DNA of 64,000 bases from Luteolibacter luteus (GTDB lineage Bacteria > Verrucomicrobiota > Verrucomicrobiia > Verrucomicrobiales > Akkermansiaceae), in the NCBI RefSeq assembly GCF_012913485.1, contig NZ_CP051774.1, positions 4,588,001-4,652,000 of the forward strand. The letters are read 5' to 3'. Of the stretch, positions 8,556 through 16,802 are shown in pieces. The notes beneath the pieces were generated by a model that did not search any database, was not told the DNA's origin, and worked only from the letters and a program-made list of their open reading frames with translations. Each line of letters begins with the position of its first letter. Positions within the stretch are counted from its first letter, which is position 1. Both the position numbers and the translations under genes were made by a program.

Positions 8556-9656
8556 ATGCTCCACCCCCAAGCTTGGTCAAGCGACCGCCGTCTCGATATC
8601 CTGATCCTCGGGCCCATGAGCGAGGATGAGACCATCTCGGCCTCCTGTGTTCCCGTTCAGAAGGCGGTCGAGTGCCTGCTGGATGAACCTGAATTTGCAT
8701 CGCTTCTGGCGGAGGCTGGCGTCAGTCCAGAGCATCGGACGGTCCATGTTCCCGAGCGTATCTTCGGGCTGAACATCACCGACGGGGTCTTGTCCCGCAT
8801 CGACATTGCGGATCTGATCATCTTCAATTTAACGCCGAAGGATGGCCGCGAGGAGGCGAGCGGGAATGTTTTCTATGAGCTGGGAATCGTCCATGCGCTC
8901 GGGATTCCGACCATCTTGGTCATGGAGGAGGGAAAGGGGGGCGTGCCGTTCTATGCCCGGGAGATGCTGCAGCACAAGGTGCCGGATTTTTCCGAGGAGT
9001 CGCTGAAGAACGGCCTTCGCGGAACCTTGCTGAACTTTCTTCGGAAGGGAGATCCGAGCAGTAACTACGGAAACAACCGGCTGACCCTTTTCTACGGGCT
9101 GCCAATCGTGGATATCTCGGCAGCCATGGGCTTGGCGACGGGCTATTACTACAATTTCATCTCCCGCTTGATTACGGAGGGTGGCTTTCTTGCCGATGAG
9201 GAGAATGGGATCGGAGAAGTGGTGATGGTCCGGCCGAGGTCGATTCAAGGAAGCTACCAGGCGGACATCGCGGCCTTCAAGAAGGCTCTAAGCAAGGAGG
9301 GACTCCAACTGGAAACCAAGAAGCTTGATCCACCGCCTGGAGATACCTTGGGGCCTTTGTGGTTCGATCATGTGGGTGACGTGATCATCGATCTGCCTCG
9401 CACGATTTACCCGCTGCAGCGGGCTCCCCGTTTGCTGGCGTACCGCAATCGCAAGGTTCGCGGTCTTTCGCGGGAGGCGGAGCAGGCATATCAGCAGCGG
9501 CTGGCGCAGTCCGGTGAGGCCCTGTTGGACCGCTTCTTCGAAGGGATCCGCTATCAGATAGAGATGGACGGCCTGAGGGTCAGGCAAGAGATTGTGCATG
9601 TGGCCTCCTTCGAAGAGGCACCTGCGTTGATTTCCCGCTTGTTGTCGCGAGTCTAG
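8556..9656 (+). CDS. NDT/TIR-like domain fused to a prokaryotic STING-like domain (candidate cyclic-dinucleotide-responsive effector)
   Basis: A 366-residue soluble protein. Residues about 12-165 form a Rossmann-like domain with ADLIIFNLT (85-93) and NVFYELGIVHALGIPTILV (104-122), the pattern of nucleoside 2-deoxyribosyltransferase/TIR-like folds; E108 lines up with the catalytic Glu of NDTs. Residues about 175-366 look like STING. GLATGYYYNF (192-201) aligns without gaps to human GLAWSYYIGY, putting F201 at ligand-stacking Y167. DLPRT (279-283) keeps the Asp and Thr four apart that I recall as D169/T173 in bacterial FsSTING, and the F-to-D distance (78) is near its 77. No Arg lies just upstream of D279, where FsSTING has R153. 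Known bacterial STINGs belong to CBASS operons; no cyclase is present here. The gene is monocistronic; the start lacks a clear RBS. Confidence 0.72.
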   Translation: MLHPQAWSSDRRLDILILGPMSEDETISASCVPVQKAVECLLDEPEFASLLAEAGVSPEHRTVHVPERIFGLNITDGVLSRIDIADLIIFNLTPKDGREEASGNVFYELGIVHALGIPTILVMEEGKGGVPFYAREMLQHKVPDFSEESLKNGLRGTLLNFLRKGDPSSNYGNNRLTLFYGLPIVDISAAMGLATGYYYNFISRLITEGGFLADEENGIGEVVMVRPRSIQGSYQADIAAFKKALSKEGLQLETKKLDPPPGDTLGPLWFDHVGDVIIDLPRTIYPLQRAPRLLAYRNRKVRGLSREAEQAYQQRLAQSGEALLDRFFEGIRYQIEMDGLRVRQEIVHVASFEEAPALISRLLSRV

Positions 9657-9675
9657 GCCATGTCCGGAGTCGTCG

Positions 9676-10605
9676 TCAGTCTCTCTTGGCGTGGGCGGCT
9701 TTTCTCTCCGAAGTGGTTGGAATGTATTGTTTCACGAAGTTCTTCAGCTCGCTGACGAACCATGCGACAACGGGCTTCGGATCCCGGCGATAGACCGCTA
9801 CCACCCTGACGGGAGGGAAGTCCTTGATCGGGATTTGCCTGAGTCCGGGCGGAGGATTCACCCCGGGTATCACCACGGAGATCCCTACTCCGAAGCCATG
9901 CTTCACGTAGTCCCGGATTACATCGAAATTGCCCACCTCCACCTCCGTCTCCCAAGCAAGGCCGGACAGGGTGAGGCCTTCATGAAAGCGCCGCGTGATG
10001 ACGCTTTGTGGAGGCGGCGCGATCAAGGGGAGGTCCATGCTGCCATCCTTCTGCTTGTGCCGGGTGAGGACCTGTTTCCATGTCTGGAGAGGGAAATCCT
10101 CTTGCACGAGCAAGGCCAAGGGCACCTTGATGAGTTCGTCGACACGGAGCGATTGAGGAAAGGAGCCGAGCACCGCTCCCACGGAGATGTCCGCGATTTG
10201 CTTCACGAGATGGTCCGCGATCTCATCCATCTGGATTTCCCTGAGGCTGATACGAAGGCCGGGTTTCTTAGCCTTCATGGCCAGCATCAGGGCCGGCAGG
10301 TGGTTCCGCAGCACGGAAGGACAGGCTCCCATCTTCAGGTGGAGCGCGCCTTCCTGCCGGATCTCATCGGCCAAGTCAGGAAGCTGTGTGAAGAAGGGGC
10401 GGATCCTCTCATAGAGAAGCACGCCTTCCGGAGTCAGTTCGAAGGGCCTGCGGCTGAACAAGATCACCCCGAGCTCCTTTTCCAAGCGGCCGATCTGGGC
10501 GCTCACCGAAGGTTGCTGGATGCCATATGGCATATTGCGCACCGCTGCGGTGATGCCTCCGAATCTCGCCACATAGTAGAAGAGTTCGAGGTGATGAACA
10601 TTCAT
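9676..10605 (-). CDS. LysR-family transcriptional regulator
   Basis: A 309-residue LysR-type regulator from the ATG beginning MNVHHLELFYYVARFGG. The N-terminal winged helix-turn-helix (about residues 3-62) contains QQPSVSAQIGRLEKELG and LFSRRPFELTPEG. The rest is a periplasmic-binding-like effector domain with KMGACPSVLRNHLPALM and DYVKHGFGVGISVVIPG. An upstream in-frame extension of 50 codons overlaps the preceding gene and is rejected. LysR proteins often regulate a divergent neighbour, but here both flanking arrangements are same-strand (FG-GAP gene 38 bp upstream) or convergent (STING-like gene), so its target is not evident. It is unlikely to control the STING-like gene, which ends 20 bp away facing it. 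Confidence 0.88.
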   Translation of the reverse strand: MNVHHLELFYYVARFGGITAAVRNMPYGIQQPSVSAQIGRLEKELGVILFSRRPFELTPEGVLLYERIRPFFTQLPDLADEIRQEGALHLKMGACPSVLRNHLPALMLAMKAKKPGLRISLREIQMDEIADHLVKQIADISVGAVLGSFPQSLRVDELIKVPLALLVQEDFPLQTWKQVLTRHKQKDGSMDLPLIAPPPQSVITRRFHEGLTLSGLAWETEVEVGNFDVIRDYVKHGFGVGISVVIPGVNPPPGLRQIPIKDFPPVRVVAVYRRDPKPVVAWFVSELKNFVKQYIPTTSERKAAHAKRD

Positions 10606-10643
10606 GAGCCTCTCGCTACATGGAGTGGTGGTGGTGGACAAGC

Positions 10644-12185
10644 TCACCTGCTTTCGACTCGGAAGAATCGTCGCTGGGACCCGCCGGCGGCACCCGTTTC
10701 CACGCTCACCGGAACTCCAGGTGATCCGGAGAAGCTTGCTCCATGGTCGATCCAAGTTTGGAGATCGGTGCTGGATCGGAGTTGGTAGCTACCCGCTGCG
10801 GCGGGCAAAAAGGTCACGCGCCCCTGCTGGGTATAGGTGATGCTGCCGAGACCTCCGCCGGCCGGAGGGAACCCGGTGAGACGGATGTCCGTGACGACCC
10901 GTCCCAAGGAGGAAACGCGGGACCAGAAGAGGAGACGCTGCTCGTCCATGAAAAGTTCTGAATCGAAACCGGTATTCACCATGGTGATCCCGGGCACGAC
11001 ATCGATGGAGAACTTGCCGCCGCTCACTGCCTGCCATTGGTTCGCCAGGCTCTTCTCGAAAAGGTAGATCGACCCCGCATCGTTGACCCCGGCCACGTCA
11101 TCATCGTTGGCACAGACCGCGAGAGCATCCCCCCGGAGAGTCACTACGGCACCGAATTCATCCCCGCCCGCCGCGTCCGGAGCGGTGATCCTTGCCGGGG
11201 TGAATCCCCACGCGCCGGGTCCGCCCTGATTCCTTGCGAGGGTGTAGACCATACCCGCATCCTGCTGTGCTGCGGAGAGATCCCGGCCCGGTGCCCCCAC
11301 GGCCATGAGATCTCCAGAGATGGAGATGGTCCGCCCGAAGTAGTCGGTTGCCGCGCCGTCCGGCGTGTATCTTTTTCCATTGGGGAGAAGTCCCCATCGG
11401 TCTGTGCCACCTTGGTTCCGGGCGTAGAAGAAGACTGCTCCCCGGGCTGAAACAACGGGTGACGAAGGGGTTTCCTGATAACCTTCGAAGGGAGATCCCA
11501 CGACGATCAGGTCTCCTGCCATGGCAACGGTATAGCCGAAGTTCAGAATGCTCTGGCTGGTCCCTTCCAGTTTCACCCCCGGGACTTGGCCCCACTGGTT
11601 CAGCCCTCCGCGGTCCTTCTCGAAGACGTAGAGGAACTTTGCAGTGGAGGTGCCGGTCGAGGCGGAGATGACCATGCGGCCCTCCGAATAAGCCATCACG
11701 TCGCCGAGGCGTTTCGACAAGGCTGCATTGGGGAGTTGGTGATCGGTGGCGGTGATTTGCTTGATGAGGCCCCAGTTGTTGTCTCCACCGACATCCCGGC
11801 CGAAGACGTAAACGGCTCCTTGATCATTGTTGGTGCCGCCTGAGGGAGTCAGAGCGTTGAAGAGCGGATCGGAAACGATGATGGTATTCCGGTCCGGCAT
11901 CAGGACGCGGTGACCGAATTCATCCGAGTTGCTGCCCGGAGACGTGATCATATTCTTGCGGGCGAAGATGTCCCAGGTTCCGCCGTTGCGCTCGTAGAGA
12001 TAGACGCGGTTGTCCTCGGAGACCGCCATGAAGTTTCCCACGGCGACGATGTTGTCGCCGAAGGAACTGTGGGTGCGCGGTCCGGAGACGTTCTGGTCGA
12101 AGGCCGCGGTGAGAGATGCTCGTGCGCCGGGGAGGAGTGCCAAGGTGGAGGCTGCCAAGGCGATGCTTCTAACAGTAGTGATCAT
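10644..12185 (-). CDS. Secreted FG-GAP (integrin-alpha-like) beta-propeller protein
   Basis: A 513-residue exported protein with a signal peptide (about residues 1-24, ending GARAS). It contains about seven repeats of the FG-GAP type: FGDNIVAVGNFMAV, FGHRVLMPDRNTIIVSD, FGYTVAMAGDLIVVGSP, FGRTISISGDLMAVGAP and FGAVVTLRGDALAV, each followed by a G-x-VYxF/Y-x-R strand. This indicates a seven-bladed propeller. The C-terminal 70 residues (GSYQLRSSTDLQTW) resemble the carbohydrate- or matrix-binding tail found on many verrucomicrobial secreted proteins. The start used is the Met directly before the hydrophobic core; an 8-residue longer start is possible. Its role is probably adhesion or surface binding; no enzymatic motif is visible. 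Confidence 0.8.
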   Translation of the reverse strand: MITTVRSIALAASTLALLPGARASLTAAFDQNVSGPRTHSSFGDNIVAVGNFMAVSEDNRVYLYERNGGTWDIFARKNMITSPGSNSDEFGHRVLMPDRNTIIVSDPLFNALTPSGGTNNDQGAVYVFGRDVGGDNNWGLIKQITATDHQLPNAALSKRLGDVMAYSEGRMVISASTGTSTAKFLYVFEKDRGGLNQWGQVPGVKLEGTSQSILNFGYTVAMAGDLIVVGSPFEGYQETPSSPVVSARGAVFFYARNQGGTDRWGLLPNGKRYTPDGAATDYFGRTISISGDLMAVGAPGRDLSAAQQDAGMVYTLARNQGGPGAWGFTPARITAPDAAGGDEFGAVVTLRGDALAVCANDDDVAGVNDAGSIYLFEKSLANQWQAVSGGKFSIDVVPGITMVNTGFDSELFMDEQRLLFWSRVSSLGRVVTDIRLTGFPPAGGGLGSITYTQQGRVTFLPAAAGSYQLRSSTDLQTWIDHGASFSGSPGVPVSVETGAAGGSQRRFFRVESR

Positions 12186-12240
12186 CACCCCGAGCCTAGG
12201 CGCGGGCAATTCATCCGGGGTAATCGAAAGAAATCCGCGC

Positions 12241-12263
12241 GATCATAGACGCAGTCTATGATC
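12241..12263. promoter_or_regulatory. Perfect 10-bp palindrome, operator-like
   Basis: GATCATAGAC, a 3-base GCA centre, then GTCTATGATC: a perfect 23-bp inverted repeat in the 84-bp gap between the PhyH gene and the FG-GAP gene (both minus strand). It lacks a following T-run on the minus strand, so an operator for the FG-GAP gene is more likely than a terminator. Confidence 0.45.
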
Positions 12264-12269
12264 CGGCGG

Positions 12270-12944
12270 CTATCCGATACTGCGGTGCCATGCTTCCCTG
12301 ACCGGCTCCCCGCTGTGATAGACGAGATGCAAGACGCGGCGATATGCTGGTACGGTTGCCTGCGAGGATGCGTGGAGAAGCAGTGGGCGCATGAGGATGG
12401 CTTCGCCTTCTGCTGCGAGGGCGAGCTTCTCCTGCCGGGCAGTCACCCATCCGGTGCAATCCGGAGAGGGAATGAAGCCATGGCGATGACTCCCCGGGCA
12501 AATTCTCAGCGGACCATTCGTGGTGCCGCAGACATCAAGATGGAGCCGGACAGCCAACAAGTCTTCGACAACCTGAAGGGGAGGGCGGGCGTAGTGGATG
12601 CCAGCTTTCTTCACGGGCAAATCATAGCCGGAAGCCGTCGCTGCTTCGGCCGTGGGAAACATCAGATCTTGATGCCAAGCCACCTTCCAGTTGGTGTCCG
12701 GGGTCTTGTCAAAGGCGATGGCTTGGATGGCGATCGCGCCCGAAGAGAGGAGCTTTGCAGCTGCCAATTCGTTCTTCAATTGGCAGGCGACCTCGCGAAC
12801 CGCGGGGACATCCAGGAGGCAGCGGGTGCCCGCCTTCTCTTGGATGAAGATCGAGTCGCGGAGTTCTGCCCGTATTTCAGGAGAAACACCGGTCGAGACC
12901 AGTGCCCAGCCTTCTTCTTCGAGCTGCTCTCCAGGACTCACCAC
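12270..12944 (-). CDS. Phytanoyl-CoA dioxygenase (PhyH) family protein
   Basis: A 224-residue member of the Fe(II)/2-oxoglutarate oxygenase superfamily. The iron-binding facial triad is visible as H91-Q92-D93 (AWHQDLMF) and H191 (LLLHASSQ), with R202/R203 downstream as candidates for binding the 2-oxoglutarate carboxylate. A GPLRICPGSH segment around residues 144-153 is typical of the PhyH family. Its start overlaps the end of the quinone-reductase-like gene by 7 bp, so the two are translationally coupled. Members hydroxylate varied small molecules, so the substrate is unknown here. Confidence 0.85.
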   Translation of the reverse strand: MVSPGEQLEEEGWALVSTGVSPEIRAELRDSIFIQEKAGTRCLLDVPAVREVACQLKNELAAAKLLSSGAIAIQAIAFDKTPDTNWKVAWHQDLMFPTAEAATASGYDLPVKKAGIHYARPPLQVVEDLLAVRLHLDVCGTTNGPLRICPGSHRHGFIPSPDCTGWVTARQEKLALAAEGEAILMRPLLLHASSQATVPAYRRVLHLVYHSGEPVREAWHRSIG

Positions 12945-13963
12945 GCAACTTCCAGCACTTGCTTCCCGATCATCTTGCCGGCCTCCTGCTCTTGATGCGC
13001 AGCGGTGAGGGTCTGTGGAGAAAGCGTCCCTCCGTTCTTGGTCATGGTCGTGCGAATGCGCCCTGCATCGACCAGCGTGGCCACTTCCTTGAGCATGTCA
13101 TGCTGGGCGACCATGTCCGGAGTCTGGAACATCGACCGGGTGAACATGAATTCCCAGATGAAGGCGACGGACTTGCTCTTCAGCAGGCCGATGTCCGGGA
13201 CTTCGGCAGATTCCACAATGGCGGTGATTTTTCCTTGGGGCACGATTGCCTGGGCCATCGCCTTCCAGTGAGCGGTGGTGTCGGCGAAGCAGGCGATGTA
13301 ATCCACGGTCTTGAAGCCGAGCTTCTCCAGTTCGGCGGGCCAATCGCCCGAGTGGTCGATCACATGATGGGCACCCATCTTATAGCACCACTGGACGGTT
13401 TCCGGGCGGGAAGCCGTGGCGATCACGGTGAAGCCGGTAAGGACCGCGGCAAGCTGGATGCCGATGGACCCCACGCCCCCGGCGCCGCTGAGAATGAGCA
13501 GGGTCTTGTCCTTGCCTTCCTGGAGATCACCCGGAGTGAGGCCGAGGCGATCGAACAGGGACTCCCATGCGGTAACGGCGGTGAGGGGCAAGGCTGCGGC
13601 CTCCGGGAAACCGAGGGAATCCGGTTTCTTCGCGGCGATCCGCCTGTCCACCAATTGCAGCTCCGCATTTGAGCCGGGGCGCGTGACATCGCCGGCGTAG
13701 TAGACTTCGTCACCCGGCCGGAAGGAGGTCACTTCGCTGCCGACCGCTTCGACGATGCCGGCGGCATCCCAACCGAGGATCCGTGGCGCGGTCTCATCTT
13801 CCTTGCGGGCGTTCCGCTGCTTGTAGTCCACCGGGTTGATGCCCACTGCCTTTACTCGTACCAGCAGGTCCTGAGGGCCCGGCACAGGATCGGGGAGATC
13901 TATGGTGACGAAGCATCCGGGATGATCGAGCGGGAGTTTCTGCGTGATGGCTACGGCTTTCAT
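12938..13963 (-). CDS. Zinc-binding-alcohol-dehydrogenase-family / NADPH:quinone-reductase-like protein
   Basis: A 341-residue medium-chain dehydrogenase of the quinone oxidoreductase branch (resembling TIGR02817). The N-terminal GroES-like fold holds VGINPVDYKQRN and GWDAAGIVEAVG. The nucleotide-binding motif is SGAGGVGSIGIQLA around residues 160-173. There are no catalytic-zinc Cys/His pairs of the ADH type, as expected for this branch. The start chosen is the Met of MKAVAITQKLPL; a 24-residue longer frame would overlap the sulfatase gene. It lies 11 bp after the sulfatase-SGNH stop and overlaps the PhyH start, so the three form one probable operon. It likely reduces enones or quinones with NADPH. 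Confidence 0.85.
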   Translation of the reverse strand: MKAVAITQKLPLDHPGCFVTIDLPDPVPGPQDLLVRVKAVGINPVDYKQRNARKEDETAPRILGWDAAGIVEAVGSEVTSFRPGDEVYYAGDVTRPGSNAELQLVDRRIAAKKPDSLGFPEAAALPLTAVTAWESLFDRLGLTPGDLQEGKDKTLLILSGAGGVGSIGIQLAAVLTGFTVIATASRPETVQWCYKMGAHHVIDHSGDWPAELEKLGFKTVDYIACFADTTAHWKAMAQAIVPQGKITAIVESAEVPDIGLLKSKSVAFIWEFMFTRSMFQTPDMVAQHDMLKEVATLVDAGRIRTTMTKNGGTLSPQTLTAAHQEQEAGKMIGKQVLEVAW

Positions 13964-13974
13964 CGGGAGTAGGA

Positions 13975-16155
13975 TTACTGCACTTCGGCGGTGGCTGTCA
14001 GCGCTGCGATTCTGCTTTCGATTGCTTTCGCCCACATTTCGTATCCTTCAAGGCGCGGATGCAGGAAATCGGGCATCGTTGCCGCGGGCAAGCTACCGTC
14101 TGGAGCCAGGAAGATGCTGCTCAGGTCCAGCCACTGGACCCGCTTGCCATCGGCGAAGTCCTTGATCTGTTCGTTGATGGCGTTGTTGAGAAGTCGCTTC
14201 GGGCCGTCCGGCTTCTCATCGCGAGGGAAGATCGAGAGGAGCAGGATTTTCGCGTCGGGCTTGCGGTCTTGCAGCAGTTCGATGATCTGCCTGACCCCAT
14301 CGGCGGTTTGGTCGGCAGGATCCATGCGGTGGCCGGTGTTATTCGTGCCGATCAACAGGACGAAGAGCTTGGGATCCACGTTTTCCAGTTCGCCATTCAG
14401 CAGACGCCACAGCACGTGCTCCGTGTGGTCTCCGGAGAAGCCGAGATTCAGCGCCTTGCGGTGGGCGTAGTACTTTTCCCAGACGGGCTTGCCGAAGCTT
14501 TCCCAATTCTGGGTGATCGAGTCGCCGATGAAGACGAGATCGTAGCCCCCCTTTTTCGCCAGTTCGCTTTTGTTTGCATGGCGCTGCTTCCACTTGGGTT
14601 CAGGATTGCGGTGGATCGGAACCGTGGCCGGGCTCATGTGGTATTCCTTCCGCACTTCCTCATAGCGCTTCTTCAGATCGGCGAGGATCGTGGCGTAGGC
14701 TGGATCGCCATGGGCGGACTTCATTTCCTGCGGGTCCTTCTCCATGTCGAAAAGGTTCCATTCCTTGGTCTTGGGAAAGAACATCAGCTTGTATTTCTCC
14801 GTGCGGATCCCGTCGTGGGCGGCCACGGCGTGGGTGGCCTCGCCACTGTAGAAATAGTAGATGTCCTTCCGCCAATCCGCCGGTGTCTGGCCTTTCAGCA
14901 CGGGCATGAGGCTTTTGCCCTGGATGGTTTTCGGGATCGCGACGCCTGCGGCTTCGAGGAAGGTGGGGGCGTAGTCGATGTTTTGAATCAACGTCTCGTT
15001 CCGCGTTCCCGGTGTCACCACTCCGGGCCAGCGGACGAGGAAGGGCATGGCGAGGCTCTGCTCGAACATCCAGCGCTTGTCGTACCATCCGTGCTCGCCG
15101 AGGTAGAAGCCTTGGTCTGAGGAGTAGATCACCAGCGTGTTCTTCGCGAGGCCGCTCTTGTCGAGGTAGTCGAGCATCCGGCCCACGTTTTCATCCACCG
15201 CCTTCACGCAGCGCAGGTAGTCCTTCAGGTAGCGCTGGTATTTCCAGCGGGTCAGGTCCCTGCCACTGATCTTGCCCGCCTGCATGTCGGCAATGAAGGC
15301 GGCATTCTCCGGTTCATAGGCGGCATCCCATGCCTCGCGCTGGGCCGGGGTCATGCGCTGGTACTCGCCATTCCGGCCTTCATCGGTGAAGCTTTCGGGA
15401 AAGAGGTTGTCGCCCTTGAACTTCATGTCGTGGCCCCAGGAGATATTCCTGGCGATGCTCATTTGCTGCTGCTTCAGGGTCTCGCTACGATTTGCGTAGT
15501 CGTCGAAGAGTGTCGCGGGTTCGGGGAGGGTGATATCTTTGAAGAGGCCATAGTGCCGGGGAGCGGGGGACCAGTTCCGGTGCGGCGCCTTGTGCTGGCA
15601 CATGAGCACGAAGGGCTTCGACTTGTCGCGGCCATTTTCCAGCCACGCGATGGCTTTGTCGGTGATGAGATCGGTGCAGTAGCCCTCGCTCCGGCTTCTG
15701 CCCGTGGCACTGATGAAGTCGGGATTGTAGTAGCTGCCCTGATCCGGGAGGATTTCCCAGTGGTTGAAGCCGGTGGGCTGGGTAACCAAATGCCACTTGC
15801 CGATCAGGGAAGTCTGGTAGCCGGCCTTCTGCAGCAGTTTCGGGAAGGTGGTCTGGCTACCATCGAAGCGGGCATTGTTATTGTCGAGGAAGCCGTTGAT
15901 GTGGCTGTGCTTGCCGGTGAGGATCGCGGCCCGGGAAGGGCCGCAGATGGAATTCGAGCAATAGGAGCGGGTGAAGATCGCGCCCTCCTTGGCGATTCGG
16001 TCGATATTCGGCGTGGGGGCCACATCTTTCAGCGGGCCGCCGTAGGCGGAGATGGCGTCGAGCGCATGGTCATCCGAGAAGAGGAAGAGGATATTCGGGC
16101 GCTCCTGCGCGTGGAGCACGGAGGCGAGCAGGGTGAAGAGTGCCAGAAGACGCAT
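13975..16155 (-). CDS. Secreted sulfatase fused to an SGNH/GDSL hydrolase domain
   Basis: A 726-residue exported protein with a signal peptide (residues 1-16, ending LHAQ). Residues about 20-500 are a type I sulfatase: metal-binding FSDDH, the C71-G-P-S-R formylglycine signature, GKWH, and late YSSDQGFYLGEHGWYDKRW. Maturation would need a formylglycine-generating enzyme, not found in this window. After a linker rich in Lys and Pro, residues about 545-715 form an SGNH hydrolase: FIGDSITQNW (nucleophile Ser), LNLGFSGDHTEH, LIGTNNTGH and a C-terminal DFLHP with the Asp-His pair. The combination suggests removal of both sulfate and acyl groups from one polysaccharide. It heads the operon with the dehydrogenase and PhyH genes. 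Confidence 0.9.
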   Translation of the reverse strand: MRLLALFTLLASVLHAQERPNILFLFSDDHALDAISAYGGPLKDVAPTPNIDRIAKEGAIFTRSYCSNSICGPSRAAILTGKHSHINGFLDNNNARFDGSQTTFPKLLQKAGYQTSLIGKWHLVTQPTGFNHWEILPDQGSYYNPDFISATGRSRSEGYCTDLITDKAIAWLENGRDKSKPFVLMCQHKAPHRNWSPAPRHYGLFKDITLPEPATLFDDYANRSETLKQQQMSIARNISWGHDMKFKGDNLFPESFTDEGRNGEYQRMTPAQREAWDAAYEPENAAFIADMQAGKISGRDLTRWKYQRYLKDYLRCVKAVDENVGRMLDYLDKSGLAKNTLVIYSSDQGFYLGEHGWYDKRWMFEQSLAMPFLVRWPGVVTPGTRNETLIQNIDYAPTFLEAAGVAIPKTIQGKSLMPVLKGQTPADWRKDIYYFYSGEATHAVAAHDGIRTEKYKLMFFPKTKEWNLFDMEKDPQEMKSAHGDPAYATILADLKKRYEEVRKEYHMSPATVPIHRNPEPKWKQRHANKSELAKKGGYDLVFIGDSITQNWESFGKPVWEKYYAHRKALNLGFSGDHTEHVLWRLLNGELENVDPKLFVLLIGTNNTGHRMDPADQTADGVRQIIELLQDRKPDAKILLLSIFPRDEKPDGPKRLLNNAINEQIKDFADGKRVQWLDLSSIFLAPDGSLPAATMPDFLHPRLEGYEMWAKAIESRIAALTATAEVQ

Positions 16156-16310
16156 GGGCCCAAGCATACGCGAGCCGGACCGCAGCTTTGCAAGAAGAAG
16201 CTGGTCGGGTGAAGCTACCGGCGGCGCCCTGCCTGCGGGCCTGCAAATTTCCCCATTGGGCGAAACCGCCATTTGACGCTGCTGCCGGAACCGTCTTTGC
16301 TAACAAGGCT

Positions 16311-16751
16311 ATGAAAATCGTGCCTCTCATCAGTTCCGGCGTGACCGGTCCGCTCGGCGTGCTCCACCTGCCTCGTCTTTGGCTGAAGGTTTCCCTCGAG
16401 GCTCGCGGCCTCTTGGCCGACGGCTATCCGGGTGCCGGCCAAGGCTATGACCAGATGGTCATCGATGGTCTCGGCTTGGATCGTGAAGCGGTAATCGCCC
16501 ACATCGCGGACACCCGCCCGACCTATCCTCAATTCGAGACGTGGGTGAAGGGCCAGCCGTCCGTCAAGCTGGATGCCGCCTCGATCAAGGCTCTCAATGA
16601 TGCGATCACGGGTTACATCCATGCCGACGAGGTCCGGAAGGCTGTGCTCGGCGCAGACGGTATCCCCGACGACTCGAATGCGCCGAAGGATGCGATCAAC
16701 CTGAATAACCTGGACGACTGGCATGAGTTCCATGCCGCCCTCCTGAAATAA
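16311..16751 (+). CDS. DUF5069 domain-containing protein
   Basis: A 146-residue soluble protein starting MKIVPLISSGVTGPLGVLHLPRLWLK, after an AAGG ribosome-binding site. An LPRLWLKVSLEARG segment followed by YPGAGQGYDQMVID matches my memory of DUF5069, a small helical family common in Verrucomicrobia and Planctomycetes and often encoded singly. Its FETWVKGQP and DDWHEFHA motifs are also typical. No enzymatic residues or partner genes are known to me. It is divergent from the sulfatase operon and is followed by a terminator, so it appears monocistronic. A longer upstream in-frame extension runs through the sulfatase signal-peptide region and is not used. Confidence 0.8.
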   Translation: MKIVPLISSGVTGPLGVLHLPRLWLKVSLEARGLLADGYPGAGQGYDQMVIDGLGLDREAVIAHIADTRPTYPQFETWVKGQPSVKLDAASIKALNDAITGYIHADEVRKAVLGADGIPDDSNAPKDAINLNNLDDWHEFHAALLK

Positions 16752-16764
16752 GTTCTCCTTTCCC

Positions 16765-16798
16765 GGCCCCGCCTTTACCGGCGGGGCCTTCTTCTTCT
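16765..16798 (+). terminator. Intrinsic terminator after the DUF5069 gene
   Basis: A perfect 9-bp GC-rich stem (GGCCCCGCC / GGCGGGGCC), a 6-base loop and a TTCTTCTTC tail, 13 bp after the stop codon. Confidence 0.88.
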
Positions 16799-16802
16799 CG
16801 CC

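Noticed and set aside
5917-8570. Two long minus-strand frames opposite the cupin and Gfo/Idh/MocA genes
   Set aside because: Their products are Val/Arg/His-rich without motifs, and the plus-strand genes are well supported.
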